DNA of 64,000 bases from Siphonodentalium dalli (GCA_032622095.1 CP136064.1:125473605-125537604), one strand, 5' to 3'. Positions 1 to 14,094 are shown, counted from the stretch's first letter. Notes: generated by a model not told the origin, from the letters alone. Program-made: numbers and translations.

Positions 1-357
1 TATGATATATATCTGTATATCACTGGCTATAAAATCCAAAATACTTGTTAGATTAGGTTCTTATAACAATTGATATATGTGTCGTTGACATGCTCATGTT
101 ATGGGTCATTTGCATTATCATGTGACTATTACCACCTTGAATTTTTTTGAAAATACCTTGAAAAATTGGCATTTTTTATGAAAAATCTTACTATTTTTTT
201 GGCTGATGTAAGTGAAAGAAGACATCAGCAGCAAGAATAGCCACACTAAGCATGAGATATTCATTGGACTGAAAGACCAGGCTCTGTAAAATGCATTAAA
301 AAGCTTTAAAGTGACTCCCAGGAATCAAAAATGATAAAAAGCTATTTTTTCCCTTTA

Positions 358-808
358 GGTTACACTGGTGTAAATATTTCCCATAGGCTTCAGTGTTAAC
401 GTTTGTTGATCTGCATCAGAGGTCAAATGGAAACTGTTCAAACTGCCTTCGGATTATGTGAGCTTGACATCTGTGGAAACTTTCCCAATAAAAAAATCAA
501 CACCGTCTAGCAGGGAATCCACTTCAAATTTTCGTTTTTTCATGACTAGGGTCAGTTCCGCACTAAAAAAATATTGTCATTTTTTCAATCACACTTAAAA
601 TTTCTAAACAGCCACAACAGACTTCACCTTTAATGAATGGGCCTCTTGGCAAATGAAGTTTGTGGGAGAATGATTCCTTGAATTTTTGTCAACAGTTTAC
701 ATTTAATTCATGCAACCAATCACAGCCCAGAGTGTTTTAACTGTGAAACTCTATACTCCTCCCGCAACCGCAGGGGGAGCTGCCTATAGTATTTACACCA
801 GTGTAACC
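358..808 (-). mobile_element. M451 MITE, copy L1
   Basis: First complete copy; 451 bp between perfect 19-bp inverted ends (GGTTACACTGGTGTAAATA) with TA on both sides. Each end is itself near-palindromic (TTACAC-TG-GTGTAA). The TA duplication fits a Tc1/mariner-like non-autonomous element; no transposase is encoded. Reverse relative to the copies right of 12,317, in step with its satellite unit. Confidence 0.9.
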
Positions 809-1710
809 TAAAGCGATAGCCCGCTTTTTCGCGGAATAATTGTAACTCCCTACATTTCTTCAGAATTGCCCATCAATGGAAAAAATGTGTTCAAAAACAA
901 TATCACCCCTATGGTTCTTTATTTATCACACACAATTTAACCCCACCCCCTTTAACAAATTATTCATCAAAAAGGCACAATTTTCCACCACCAGTCATGT
1001 TCAGGCCCCATTTTCACTCAGTTTTAGGGGTCTGGTGTTGCAAACTTGGATCAGCTATGGAAGACTGTACAATATTCTTTCCATGAGAGAACTTCTGGTG
1101 ATGTGAGGTCATTGAGTCCAGATCTGATCAGCTGAGCATCAAGCGCATGACTTTATCAGCACATTGAAGAATAAAATATGACATTTTCAGGTCTGCAAGG
1201 GTGATCCAAGATAACTGGATGTGGGTGTATATTGAATTAGTTGAATAAAGATATGCTCTCTTTGAATTGCTGAAGCATTTTCTTAAATGTGTCCAAGTTT
1301 TAGTGCTATTAACCTTCAAATGACCATACCCACCAGTGGAAATGACACACTTTTATGATATATATCTGTATATCACTGGCTATAAAATCCAAAATACTTG
1401 TTAGATTAGGTTCTTATAACAATTGATATATGTGTCGTTGACATGCTCATGTTATGGGTCATTTGCATTATCATGTGACTATTACCACCTTGAATTTTTT
1501 TGAAAATACCTTGAAAAATTGGCATTTTTTATGAAAAATCTTACTATTTTTTTGGCTGATGTAAGTGAAAGAAGACATCAGCAGCAAGAATAGCCACACT
1601 AAGCATGAGATATTCATTGGACTGAAAGACCAGGCTCTGTAAAATGCATTAAAAAGCTTTAAAGTGACTCCCAGGAATCAAAAATGATAAAAAGCTATTT
1701 TTTCCCTTTA

Positions 1711-2161
1711 GGTTACACTGGTGTAAATATTTCCCATAGGCTTCAGTGTTAACGTTTGTTGATCTGCATCAGAGGTCAAATGGAAACTGTTCAAACTGCC
1801 TTCGGATTATGTGAGCTTGACATCTGTGGAAACTTTCCCAATAAAAAAATCAACACCGTCTAGCAGGGAATCCACTTCAAATTTTCGTTTTTTCATGACT
1901 AGGGTCAGTTCCGCACTAAAAAAATATTGTCATTTTTTCAATCACACTTAAAATTTCTAAACAGCCACAACAGACTTCACCTTTAATGAATGGGCCTCTT
2001 GGCAAATGAAGTTTGTGGGAGAATGATTCCTTGAATTTTTGTCAACAGTTTACATTTAATTCATGCAACCAATCACAGCCCAGAGTGTTTTAACTGTGAA
2101 ACTCTATACTCCTCCCGCAACCGCAGGGGGAGCTGCCTATAGTATTTACACCAGTGTAACC
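1711..2161 (-). mobile_element. M451 MITE, copy L2
   Basis: Intact 451-bp copy, same site and orientation within the unit as L1. Confidence 0.9.
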
Positions 2162-3063
2162 TAAAGCGATAGCCCGCTTTTTCGCGGAATAATTGTAACT
2201 CCCTACATTTCTTCAGAATTGCCCATCAATGGAAAAAATGTGTTCAAAAACAATATCACCCCTATGGTTCTTTATTTATCACACACAATTTAACCCCACC
2301 CCCTTTAACAAATTATTCATCAAAAAGGCACAATTTTCCACCACCAGTCATGTTCAGGCCCCATTTTCACTCAGTTTTAGGGGTCTGGTGTTGCAAACTT
2401 GGATCAGCTATGGAAGACTGTACAATATTCTTTCCATGAGAGAACTTCTGGTGATGTGAGGTCATTGAGTCCAGATCTGATCAGCTGAGCATCAAGCGCA
2501 TGACTTTATCAGCACATTGAAGAATAAAATATGACATTTTCAGGTCTGCAAGGGTGATCCAAGATAACTGGATGTGGGTGTATATTGAATTAGTTGAATA
2601 AAGATATGCTCTCTTTGAATTGCTGAAGCATTTTCTTAAATGTGTCCAAGTTTTAGTGCTATTAACCTTCAAATGACCATACCCACCAGTGGAAATGACA
2701 CACTTTTATGATATATATCTGTATATCACTGGCTATAAAATCCAAAATACTTGTTAGATTAGGTTCTTATAACAATTGATATATGTGTCGTTGACATGCT
2801 CATGTTATGGGTCATTTGCATTATCATGTGACTATTACCACCTTGAATTTTTTTGAAAATACCTTGAAAAATTGGCATTTTTTATGAAAAATCTTACTAT
2901 TTTTTTGGCTGATGTAAGTGAAAGAAGACATCAGCAGCAAGAATAGCCACACTAAGCATGAGATATTCATTGGACTGAAAGACCAGGCTCTGTAAAATGC
3001 ATTAAAAAGCTTTAAAGTGACTCCCAGGAATCAAAAATGATAAAAAGCTATTTTTTCCCTTTA

Positions 3064-3514
3064 GGTTACACTGGTGTAAATATTTCCCATAGGCTTCAGT
3101 GTTAACGTTTGTTGATCTGCATCAGAGGTCAAATGGAAACTGTTCAAACTGCCTTCGGATTATGTGAGCTTGACATCTGTGGAAACTTTCCCAATAAAAA
3201 AATCAACACCGTCTAGCAGGGAATCCACTTCAAATTTTCGTTTTTTCATGACTAGGGTCAGTTCCGCACTAAAAAAATATTGTCATTTTTTCAATCACAC
3301 TTAAAATTTCTAAACAGCCACAACAGACTTCACCTTTAATGAATGGGCCTCTTGGCAAATGAAGTTTGTGGGAGAATGATTCCTTGAATTTTTGTCAACA
3401 GTTTACATTTAATTCATGCAACCAATCACAGCCCAGAGTGTTTTAACTGTGAAACTCTATACTCCTCCCGCAACCGCAGGGGGAGCTGCCTATAGTATTT
3501 ACACCAGTGTAACC
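3064..3514 (-). mobile_element. M451 MITE, copy L3
   Basis: Intact copy, both TA-flanked ends present. Confidence 0.9.
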
Positions 3515-4416
3515 TAAAGCGATAGCCCGCTTTTTCGCGGAATAATTGTAACTCCCTACATTTCTTCAGAATTGCCCATCAATGGAAAAAATGTGTTCAA
3601 AAACAATATCACCCCTATGGTTCTTTATTTATCACACACAATTTAACCCCACCCCCTTTAACAAATTATTCATCAAAAAGGCACAATTTTCCACCACCAG
3701 TCATGTTCAGGCCCCATTTTCACTCAGTTTTAGGGGTCTGGTGTTGCAAACTTGGATCAGCTATGGAAGACTGTACAATATTCTTTCCATGAGAGAACTT
3801 CTGGTGATGTGAGGTCATTGAGTCCAGATCTGATCAGCTGAGCATCAAGCGCATGACTTTATCAGCACATTGAAGAATAAAATATGACATTTTCAGGTCT
3901 GCAAGGGTGATCCAAGATAACTGGATGTGGGTGTATATTGAATTAGTTGAATAAAGATATGCTCTCTTTGAATTGCTGAAGCATTTTCTTAAATGTGTCC
4001 AAGTTTTAGTGCTATTAACCTTCAAATGACCATACCCACCAGTGGAAATGACACACTTTTATGATATATATCTGTATATCACTGGCTATAAAATCCAAAA
4101 TACTTGTTAGATTAGGTTCTTATAACAATTGATATATGTGTCGTTGACATGCTCATGTTATGGGTCATTTGCATTATCATGTGACTATTACCACCTTGAA
4201 TTTTTTTGAAAATACCTTGAAAAATTGGCATTTTTTATGAAAAATCTTACTATTTTTTTGGCTGATGTAAGTGAAAGAAGACATCAGCAGCAAGAATAGC
4301 CACACTAAGCATGAGATATTCATTGGACTGAAAGACCAGGCTCTGTAAAATGCATTAAAAAGCTTTAAAGTGACTCCCAGGAATCAAAAATGATAAAAAG
4401 CTATTTTTTCCCTTTA

Positions 4417-4867
4417 GGTTACACTGGTGTAAATATTTCCCATAGGCTTCAGTGTTAACGTTTGTTGATCTGCATCAGAGGTCAAATGGAAACTGTTCAA
4501 ACTGCCTTCGGATTATGTGAGCTTGACATCTGTGGAAACTTTCCCAATAAAAAAATCAACACCGTCTAGCAGGGAATCCACTTCAAATTTTCGTTTTTTC
4601 ATGACTAGGGTCAGTTCCGCACTAAAAAAATATTGTCATTTTTTCAATCACACTTAAAATTTCTAAACAGCCACAACAGACTTCACCTTTAATGAATGGG
4701 CCTCTTGGCAAATGAAGTTTGTGGGAGAATGATTCCTTGAATTTTTGTCAACAGTTTACATTTAATTCATGCAACCAATCACAGCCCAGAGTGTTTTAAC
4801 TGTGAAACTCTATACTCCTCCCGCAACCGCAGGGGGAGCTGCCTATAGTATTTACACCAGTGTAACC
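4417..4867 (-). mobile_element. M451 MITE, copy L4
   Basis: Intact copy, no private change noticed. Confidence 0.9.
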
Positions 4868-5769
4868 TAAAGCGATAGCCCGCTTTTTCGCGGAATAATT
4901 GTAACTCCCTACATTTCTTCAGAATTGCCCATCAATGGAAAAAATGTGTTCAAAAACAATATCACCCCTATGGTTCTTTATTTATCACACACAATTTAAC
5001 CCCACCCCCTTTAACAAATTATTCATCAAAAAGGCACAATTTTCCACCACCAGTCATGTTCAGGCCCCATTTTCACTCAGTTTTAGGGGTCTGGTGTTGC
5101 AAACTTGGATCAGCTATGGAAGACTGTACAATATTCTTTCCATGAGAGAACTTCTGGTGATGTGAGGTCATTGAGTCCAGATCTGATCAGCTGAGCATCA
5201 AGCGCATGACTTTATCAGCACATTGAAGAATAAAATATGACATTTTCAGGTCTGCAAGGGTGATCCAAGATAACTGGATGTGGGTGTATATTGAATTAGT
5301 TGAATAAAGATATGCTCTCTTTGAATTGCTGAAGCATTTTCTTAAATGTGTCCAAGTTTTAGTGCTATTAACCTTCAAATGACCATACCCACCAGTGGAA
5401 ATGACACACTTTTATGATATATATCTGTATATCACTGGCTATAAAATCCAAAATACTTGTTAGATTAGGTTCTTATAACAATTGATATATGTGTCGTTGA
5501 CATGCTCATGTTATGGGTCATTTGCATTATCATGTGACTATTACCACCTTGAATTTTTTTGAAAATACCTTGAAAAATTGGCATTTTTTATGAAAAATCT
5601 TACTATTTTTTTGGCTGATGTAAGTGAAAGAAGACATCAGCAGCAAGAATAGCCACACTAAGCATGAGATATTCATTGGACTGAAAGACCAGGCTCTGTA
5701 AAATGCATTAAAAAGCTTTAAAGTGACTCCCAGGAATCAAAAATGATAAAAAGCTATTTTTTCCCTTTA

Positions 5770-6220
5770 GGTTACACTGGTGTAAATATTTCCCATAGGC
5801 TTCAGTGTTAACGTTTGTTGATCTGCATCAGAGGTCAAATGGAAACTGTTCAAACTGCCTTCGGATTATGTGAGCTTGACATCTGTGGAAACTTTCCCAA
5901 TAAAAAAATCAACACCGTCTAGCAGGGAATCCACTTCAAATTTTCGTTTTTTCATGACTAGGGTCAGTTCCGCACTAAAAAAATATTGTCATTTTTTCAA
6001 TCACACTTAAAATTTCTAAACAGCCACAACAGACTTCACCTTTAATGAATGGGCCTCTTGGCAAATGAAGTTTGTGGGAGAATGATTCCTTGAATTTTTG
6101 TCAACAGTTTACATTTAATTCATGCAACCAATCACAGCCCAGAGTGTTTTAACTGTGAAACTCTATACTCCTCCCGCAACCGCAGGGGGAGCTGCCTATA
6201 GTATTTACACCAGTGTAACC
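5770..6220 (-). mobile_element. M451 MITE, copy L5
   Basis: Intact copy, no private change noticed. Confidence 0.9.
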
Positions 6221-7122
6221 TAAAGCGATAGCCCGCTTTTTCGCGGAATAATTGTAACTCCCTACATTTCTTCAGAATTGCCCATCAATGGAAAAAATGT
6301 GTTCAAAAACAATATCACCCCTATGGTTCTTTATTTATCACACACAATTTAACCCCACCCCCTTTAACAAATTATTCATCAAAAAGGCACAATTTTCCAC
6401 CACCAGTCATGTTCAGGCCCCATTTTCACTCAGTTTTAGGGGTCTGGTGTTGCAAACTTGGATCAGCTATGGAAGACTGTACAATATTCTTTCCATGAGA
6501 GAACTTCTGGTGATGTGAGGTCATTGAGTCCAGATCTGATCAGCTGAGCATCAAGCGCATGACTTTATCAGCACATTGAAGAATAAAATATGACATTTTC
6601 AGGTCTGCAAGGGTGATCCAAGATAACTGGATGTGGGTGTATATTGAATTAGTTGAATAAAGATATGCTCTCTTTGAATTGCTGAAGCATTTTCTTAAAT
6701 GTGTCCAAGTTTTAGTGCTATTAACCTTCAAATGACCATACCCACCAGTGGAAATGACACACTTTTATGATATATATCTGTATATCACTGGCTATAAAAT
6801 CCAAAATACTTGTTAGATTAGGTTCTTATAACAATTGATATATGTGTCGTTGACATGCTCATGTTATGGGTCATTTGCATTATCATGTGACTATTACCAC
6901 CTTGAATTTTTTTGAAAATACCTTGAAAAATTGGCATTTTTTATGAAAAATCTTACTATTTTTTTGGCTGATGTAAGTGAAAGAAGACATCAGCAGCAAG
7001 AATAGCCACACTAAGCATGAGATATTCATTGGACTGAAAGACCAGGCTCTGTAAAATGCATTAAAAAGCTTTAAAGTGACTCCCAGGAATCAAAAATGAT
7101 AAAAAGCTATTTTTTCCCTTTA

Positions 7123-7573
7123 GGTTACACTGGTGTAAATATTTCCCATAGGCTTCAGTGTTAACGTTTGTTGATCTGCATCAGAGGTCAAATGGAAACT
7201 GTTCAAACTGCCTTCGGATTATGTGAGCTTGACATCTGTGGAAACTTTCCCAATAAAAAAATCAACACCGTCTAGCAGGGAATCCACTTCAAATTTTCGT
7301 TTTTTCATGACTAGGGTCAGTTCCGCACTAAAAAAATATTGTCATTTTTTCAATCACACTTAAAATTTCTAAACAGCCACAACAGACTTCACCTTTAATG
7401 AATGGGCCTCTTGGCAAATGAAGTTTGTGGGAGAATGATTCCTTGAATTTTTGTCAACAGTTTACATTTAATTCATGCAACCAATCACAGCCCAGAGTGT
7501 TTTAACTGTGAAACTCTATACTCCTCCCGCAACCGCAGGGGGAGCTGCCTATAGTATTTACACCAGTGTAACC
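7123..7573 (-). mobile_element. M451 MITE, copy L6 with altered flank
   Basis: The element body is intact, but its right flank reads CCTTTATAAAGCG in place of CCTAAAGCG, four extra bases at the boundary. This is the only filled site with a changed junction, and it makes the unit 1,357 bp. Confidence 0.9.
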
Positions 7574-8479
7574 TTTATAAAGCGATAGCCCGCTTTTTCG
7601 CGGAATAATTGTAACTCCCTACATTTCTTCAGAATTGCCCATCAATGGAAAAAATGTGTTCAAAAACAATATCACCCCTATGGTTCTTTATTTATCACAC
7701 ACAATTTAACCCCACCCCCTTTAACAAATTATTCATCAAAAAGGCACAATTTTCCACCACCAGTCATGTTCAGGCCCCATTTTCACTCAGTTTTAGGGGT
7801 CTGGTGTTGCAAACTTGGATCAGCTATGGAAGACTGTACAATATTCTTTCCATGAGAGAACTTCTGGTGATGTGAGGTCATTGAGTCCAGATCTGATCAG
7901 CTGAGCATCAAGCGCATGACTTTATCAGCACATTGAAGAATAAAATATGACATTTTCAGGTCTGCAAGGGTGATCCAAGATAACTGGATGTGGGTGTATA
8001 TTGAATTAGTTGAATAAAGATATGCTCTCTTTGAATTGCTGAAGCATTTTCTTAAATGTGTCCAAGTTTTAGTGCTATTAACCTTCAAATGACCATACCC
8101 ACCAGTGGAAATGACACACTTTTATGATATATATCTGTATATCACTGGCTATAAAATCCAAAATACTTGTTAGATTAGGTTCTTATAACAATTGATATAT
8201 GTGTCGTTGACATGCTCATGTTATGGGTCATTTGCATTATCATGTGACTATTACCACCTTGAATTTTTTTGAAAATACCTTGAAAAATTGGCATTTTTTA
8301 TGAAAAATCTTACTATTTTTTTGGCTGATGTAAGTGAAAGAAGACATCAGCAGCAAGAATAGCCACACTAAGCATGAGATATTCATTGGACTGAAAGACC
8401 AGGCTCTGTAAAATGCATTAAAAAGCTTTAAAGTGACTCCCAGGAATCAAAAATGATAAAAAGCTATTTTTTCCCTTTA

Positions 8480-8930
8480 GGTTACACTGGTGTAAATATT
8501 TCCCATAGGCTTCAGTGTTAACGTTTGTTGATCTGCATCAGAGGTCAAATGGAAACTGTTCAAACTGCCTTCGGATTATGTGAGCTTGACATCTGTGGAA
8601 ACTTTCCCAATAAAAAAATCAACACCGTCTAGCAGGGAATCCACTTCAAATTTTCGTTTTTTCATGACTAGGGTCAGTTCCGCACTAAAAAAATATTGTC
8701 ATTTTTTCAATCACACTTAAAATTTCTAAACAGCCACAACAGACTTCACCTTTAATGAATGGGCCTCTTGGCAAATGAAGTTTGTGGGAGAATGATTCCT
8801 TGAATTTTTGTCAACAGTTTACATTTAATTCATGCAACCAATCACAGCCCAGAGTGTTTTAACTGTGAAACTCTATACTCCTCCCGCAACCGCAGGGGGA
8901 GCTGCCTATAGTATTTACACCAGTGTAACC
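8480..8930 (-). mobile_element. M451 MITE, copy L7
   Basis: Intact copy with the standard flank restored after the altered L6. Confidence 0.9.
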
Positions 8931-9832
8931 TAAAGCGATAGCCCGCTTTTTCGCGGAATAATTGTAACTCCCTACATTTCTTCAGAATTGCCCATCAATG
9001 GAAAAAATGTGTTCAAAAACAATATCACCCCTATGGTTCTTTATTTATCACACACAATTTAACCCCACCCCCTTTAACAAATTATTCATCAAAAAGGCAC
9101 AATTTTCCACCACCAGTCATGTTCAGGCCCCATTTTCACTCAGTTTTAGGGGTCTGGTGTTGCAAACTTGGATCAGCTATGGAAGACTGTACAATATTCT
9201 TTCCATGAGAGAACTTCTGGTGATGTGAGGTCATTGAGTCCAGATCTGATCAGCTGAGCATCAAGCGCATGACTTTATCAGCACATTGAAGAATAAAATA
9301 TGACATTTTCAGGTCTGCAAGGGTGATCCAAGATAACTGGATGTGGGTGTATATTGAATTAGTTGAATAAAGATATGCTCTCTTTGAATTGCTGAAGCAT
9401 TTTCTTAAATGTGTCCAAGTTTTAGTGCTATTAACCTTCAAATGACCATACCCACCAGTGGAAATGACACACTTTTATGATATATATCTGTATATCACTG
9501 GCTATAAAATCCAAAATACTTGTTAGATTAGGTTCTTATAACAATTGATATATGTGTCGTTGACATGCTCATGTTATGGGTCATTTGCATTATCATGTGA
9601 CTATTACCACCTTGAATTTTTTTGAAAATACCTTGAAAAATTGGCATTTTTTATGAAAAATCTTACTATTTTTTTGGCTGATGTAAGTGAAAGAAGACAT
9701 CAGCAGCAAGAATAGCCACACTAAGCATGAGATATTCATTGGACTGAAAGACCAGGCTCTGTAAAATGCATTAAAAAGCTTTAAAGTGACTCCCAGGAAT
9801 CAAAAATGATAAAAAGCTATTTTTTCCCTTTA

Positions 9833-10283
9833 GGTTACACTGGTGTAAATATTTCCCATAGGCTTCAGTGTTAACGTTTGTTGATCTGCATCAGAGGTCA
9901 AATGGAAACTGTTCAAACTGCCTTCGGATTATGTGAGCTTGACATCTGTGGAAACTTTCCCAATAAAAAAATCAACACCGTCTAGCAGGGAATCCACTTC
10001 AAATTTTCGTTTTTTCATGACTAGGGTCAGTTCCGCACTAAAAAAATATTGTCATTTTTTCAATCACACTTAAAATTTCTAAACAGCCACAACAGACTTC
10101 ACCTTTAATGAATGGGCCTCTTGGCAAATGAAGTTTGTGGGAGAATGATTCCTTGAATTTTTGTCAACAGTTTACATTTAATTCATGCAACCAATCACAG
10201 CCCAGAGTGTTTTAACTGTGAAACTCTATACTCCTCCCGCAACCGCAGGGGGAGCTGCCTATAGTATTTACACCAGTGTAACC
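9833..10283 (-). mobile_element. M451 MITE, copy L8
   Basis: Intact copy. Confidence 0.9.
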
Positions 10284-11185
10284 TAAAGCGATAGCCCGCT
10301 TTTTCGCGGAATAATTGTAACTCCCTACATTTCTTCAGAATTGCCCATCAATGGAAAAAATGTGTTCAAAAACAATATCACCCCTATGGTTCTTTATTTA
10401 TCACACACAATTTAACCCCACCCCCTTTAACAAATTATTCATCAAAAAGGCACAATTTTCCACCACCAGTCATGTTCAGGCCCCATTTTCACTCAGTTTT
10501 AGGGGTCTGGTGTTGCAAACTTGGATCAGCTATGGAAGACTGTACAATATTCTTTCCATGAGAGAACTTCTGGTGATGTGAGGTCATTGAGTCCAGATCT
10601 GATCAGCTGAGCATCAAGCGCATGACTTTATCAGCACATTGAAGAATAAAATATGACATTTTCAGGTCTGCAAGGGTGATCCAAGATAACTGGATGTGGG
10701 TGTATATTGAATTAGTTGAATAAAGATATGCTCTCTTTGAATTGCTGAAGCATTTTCTTAAATGTGTCCAAGTTTTAGTGCTATTAACCTTCAAATGACC
10801 ATACCCACCAGTGGAAATGACACACTTTTATGATATATATCTGTATATCACTGGCTATAAAATCCAAAATACTTGTTAGATTAGGTTCTTATAACAATTG
10901 ATATATGTGTCGTTGACATGCTCATGTTATGGGTCATTTGCATTATCATGTGACTATTACCACCTTGAATTTTTTTGAAAATACCTTGAAAAATTGGCAT
11001 TTTTTATGAAAAATCTTACTATTTTTTTGGCTGATGTAAGTGAAAGAAGACATCAGCAGCAAGAATAGCCACACTAAGCATGAGATATTCATTGGACTGA
11101 AAGACCAGGCTCTGTAAAATGCATTAAAAAGCTTTAAAGTGACTCCCAGGAATCAAAAATGATAAAAAGCTATTTTTTCCCTTTA

Positions 11186-11636
11186 GGTTACACTGGTGTA
11201 AATATTTCCCATAGGCTTCAGTGTTAACGTTTGTTGATCTGCATCAGAGGTCAAATGGAAACTGTTCAAACTGCCTTCGGATTATGTGAGCTTGACATCT
11301 GTGGAAACTTTCCCAATAAAAAAATCAACACCGTCTAGCAGGGAATCCACTTCAAATTTTCGTTTTTTCATGACTAGGGTCAGTTCCGCACTAAAAAAAT
11401 ATTGTCATTTTTTCAATCACACTTAAAATTTCTAAACAGCCACAACAGACTTCACCTTTAATGAATGGGCCTCTTGGCAAATGAAGTTTGTGGGAGAATG
11501 ATTCCTTGAATTTTTGTCAACAGTTTACATTTAATTCATGCAACCAATCACAGCCCAGAGTGTTTTAACTGTGAAACTCTATACTCCTCCCGCAACCGCA
11601 GGGGGAGCTGCCTATAGTATTTACACCAGTGTAACC
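11186..11636 (-). mobile_element. M451 MITE, copy L9
   Basis: Last copy of the left arm, about 680 bp before the inversion junction. The mirror-image site in the right arm (13,203) is empty. Confidence 0.9.
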
Positions 11637-12282
11637 TAAAGCGATAGCCCGCTTTTTCGCGGAATAATTGTAACTCCCTACATTTCTTCAGAATTGCCCA
11701 TCAATGGAAAAAATGTGTTCAAAAACAATATCACCCCTATGGTTCTTTATTTATCACACACAATTTAACCCCACCCCCTTTAACAAATTATTCATCAAAA
11801 AGGCACAATTTTCCACCACCAGTCATGTTCAGGCCCCATTTTCACTCAGTTTTAGGGGTCTGGTGTTGCAAACTTGGATCAGCTATGGAAGACTGTACAA
11901 TATTCTTTCCATGAGAGAACTTCTGGTGATGTGAGGTCATTGAGTCCAGATCTGATCAGCTGAGCATCAAGCGCATGACTTTATCAGCACATTGAAGAAT
12001 AAAATATGACATTTTCAGGTCTGCAAGGGTGATCCAAGATAACTGGATGTGGGTGTATATTGAATTAGTTGAATAAAGATATGCTCTCTGTGAATTGCTG
12101 AAGCATTTTCTTAAATGTGTCCAAGTTTTAGTGCTATTAACCTTCAAATGACCATACCCACCAGTGGAAATGACACACTTTTATGATATATATCTGTATA
12201 TCACTGGCTATAAAATCCAAAATACTTGTTAGATTAGGTTCTTATAACAATTGATATATGTGTCGTTGACATGCTCATGTTA

Positions 12283-12562
12283 TGGGTCATTTGCATTATC
12301 ATGTGACTATTACCACAAATAGCTTTTTATCATTTTTGATTCCTGGGAGTCACTTTAAAGCTTTTTAATGCATTTTACAGAGCCTGGTCTTTCAGTCCAA
12401 TGAATATCTCATGCTTGGTGTGGCTATTCTTGCTGCTGATGTCTTCTTTCACTTACATCAGCCAAAAAAATAGTAAGATTTTTCATAAAAAATGCCAATT
12501 TTTCAAGGTATTTTCAAAAAAATTCAAGGTGGTAATAGTCACATGATAATGCAAATGACCCA
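12283..12562. repeat. Inversion junction, centre of a large palindrome
   Basis: The reverse array stops after TACCAC at 12316 and the forward array begins with AAATAG at 12317, partway through a different part of the monomer. The reverse complement of the left arm resumes at 12529, so 212 bp (12317-12528) form an unpaired centre and the arms reach many kilobases on each side. No shared bases are seen at the join, so it looks like end joining rather than homologous exchange. Confidence 0.9.
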
Positions 12563-13202
12563 TAACATGAGCATGTCAACGACACATATATCAATTGTTA
12601 TAAGAACCTAATCTAACAAGTATTTTGGATTTTATAGCCAGTGATATACAGATATATATCATAAAAGTGTGTCATTTCCACTGGTGGGTATGGTCATTTG
12701 AAGGTTAATAGCACTAAAACTTGGACACATTTAAGAAAATGCTTCAGCAATTCAAAGAGAGCATATCTTTATTCAACTAATTCAATATACACCCACATCC
12801 AGTTATCTTGGATCACCCTTGCAGACCTGAAAATGTCATATTTTATTCTTCAATGTGCTGATAAAGTCATGCGCTTGATGCTCAGCTGATCAGATCTGGA
12901 CTCAATGACCTCACATCACCAGAAGTTCTCTCATGGAAAGAATATTGTACAGTCTTCCATAGCTGATCCAAGTTTGCAACACCAGACCCCTAAAACTGAG
13001 TGAAAATGGGGCCTGAACATGACTGGTGGTGGAAAATTGTGCCTTTTTGATGAATAATTTGTTAAAGGGGGTGGGGTTAAATTGTGTGTGATAAATAAAG
13101 AACCATAGGGGTGATATTGTTTTTGAACACATTTTTTCCATTGATGGGCAATTCTGAAGAAATGTAGGGAGTTACAATTATTCCGCGAAAAAGCGGGCTA
13201 TC

Positions 13203-13212
13203 GCTTTAGGGA
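13203..13212 (+). other. Empty M451 site, GCTTTAGGGA class
   Basis: Two bases shorter than a precise empty site. The join can be explained by a 2-bp GG match between the left MITE end and the right flank. Confidence 0.85.
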
Positions 13213-14080
13213 AAAAATAGCTTTTTATCATTTTTGATTCCTGGGAGTCACTTTAAAGCTTTTTAATGCATTTTACAGAGCCTGGTCTTTCAGTCCAATG
13301 AATATCTCATGCTTGGTGTGGCTATTCTTGCTGCTGATGTCTTCTTTCACTTACATCAGCCAAAAAAATAGTAAGATTTTTCATAAAAAATGCCAATTTT
13401 TCAAGGTATTTTCAAAAAAATTCAAGGTGGTAATAGTCACATGATAATGCAAATGACCCATAACATGAGCATGTCAACGACACATATATCAATTGTTATA
13501 AGAACCTAATCTAACAAGTATTTTGGATTTTATAGCCAGTGATATACAGATATATATCATAAAAGTGTGTCATTTCCACTGGTGGGTATGGTCATTTGAA
13601 GGTTAATAGCACTAAAACTTGGACACATTTAAGAAAATGCTTCAGCAATTCAAAGAGAGCATATCTTTATTCAACTAATTCAATATACACCCACATCCAG
13701 TTATCTTGGATCACCCTTGCAGACCTGAAAATGTCATATTTTATTCTTCAATGTGCTGATAAAGTCATGCGCTTGATGCTCAGCTGATCAGATCTGGACT
13801 CAATGACCTCACATCACCAGAAGTTCTCTCATGGAAAGAATATTGTACAGTCTTCCATAGCTGATCCAAGTTTGCAACACCAGACCCCTAAAACTGAGTG
13901 AAAATGGGGCCTGAACATGACTGGTGGTGGAAAATTGTGCCTTTTTGATGAATAATTTGTTAAAGGGGGTGGGGTTAAATTGTGTGTGATAAATAAAGAA
14001 CCATAGGGGTGATATTGTTTTTGAACACATTTTTTCCATTGATGGGCAATTCTGAAGAAATGTAGGGAGTTACAATTATT

Positions 14081-14094
14081 CCGCGAAAAAGCGG
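14081..14094. other. C+G hairpin next to MITE insertion site
   Basis: CCGC-GAAAAA-GCGG, a 4-bp stem with a 6-base loop, about 12 bp from the TA target of the nested element. It is present in every unit and is the only C+G-rich spot of the core. Confidence 0.5.

Larger units (their letters stand above)
1..12316 (-). repeat. Satellite array, left arm (reverse orientation)
   Basis: Nine successive head-to-tail units in the opposite orientation to the rest of the window, with a partial unit at the right end. The period is 1,353 bp, except for one 1,357-bp unit that has 4 extra bases at 7574-7582. Every unit carries the nested 451-bp TA-flanked element. Units are base-for-base identical by eye apart from that insertion and a T-to-G change at 12090. 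Nothing resembles a gene, rRNA, tRNA or snRNA. The array continues beyond position 1. Confidence 0.97.
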
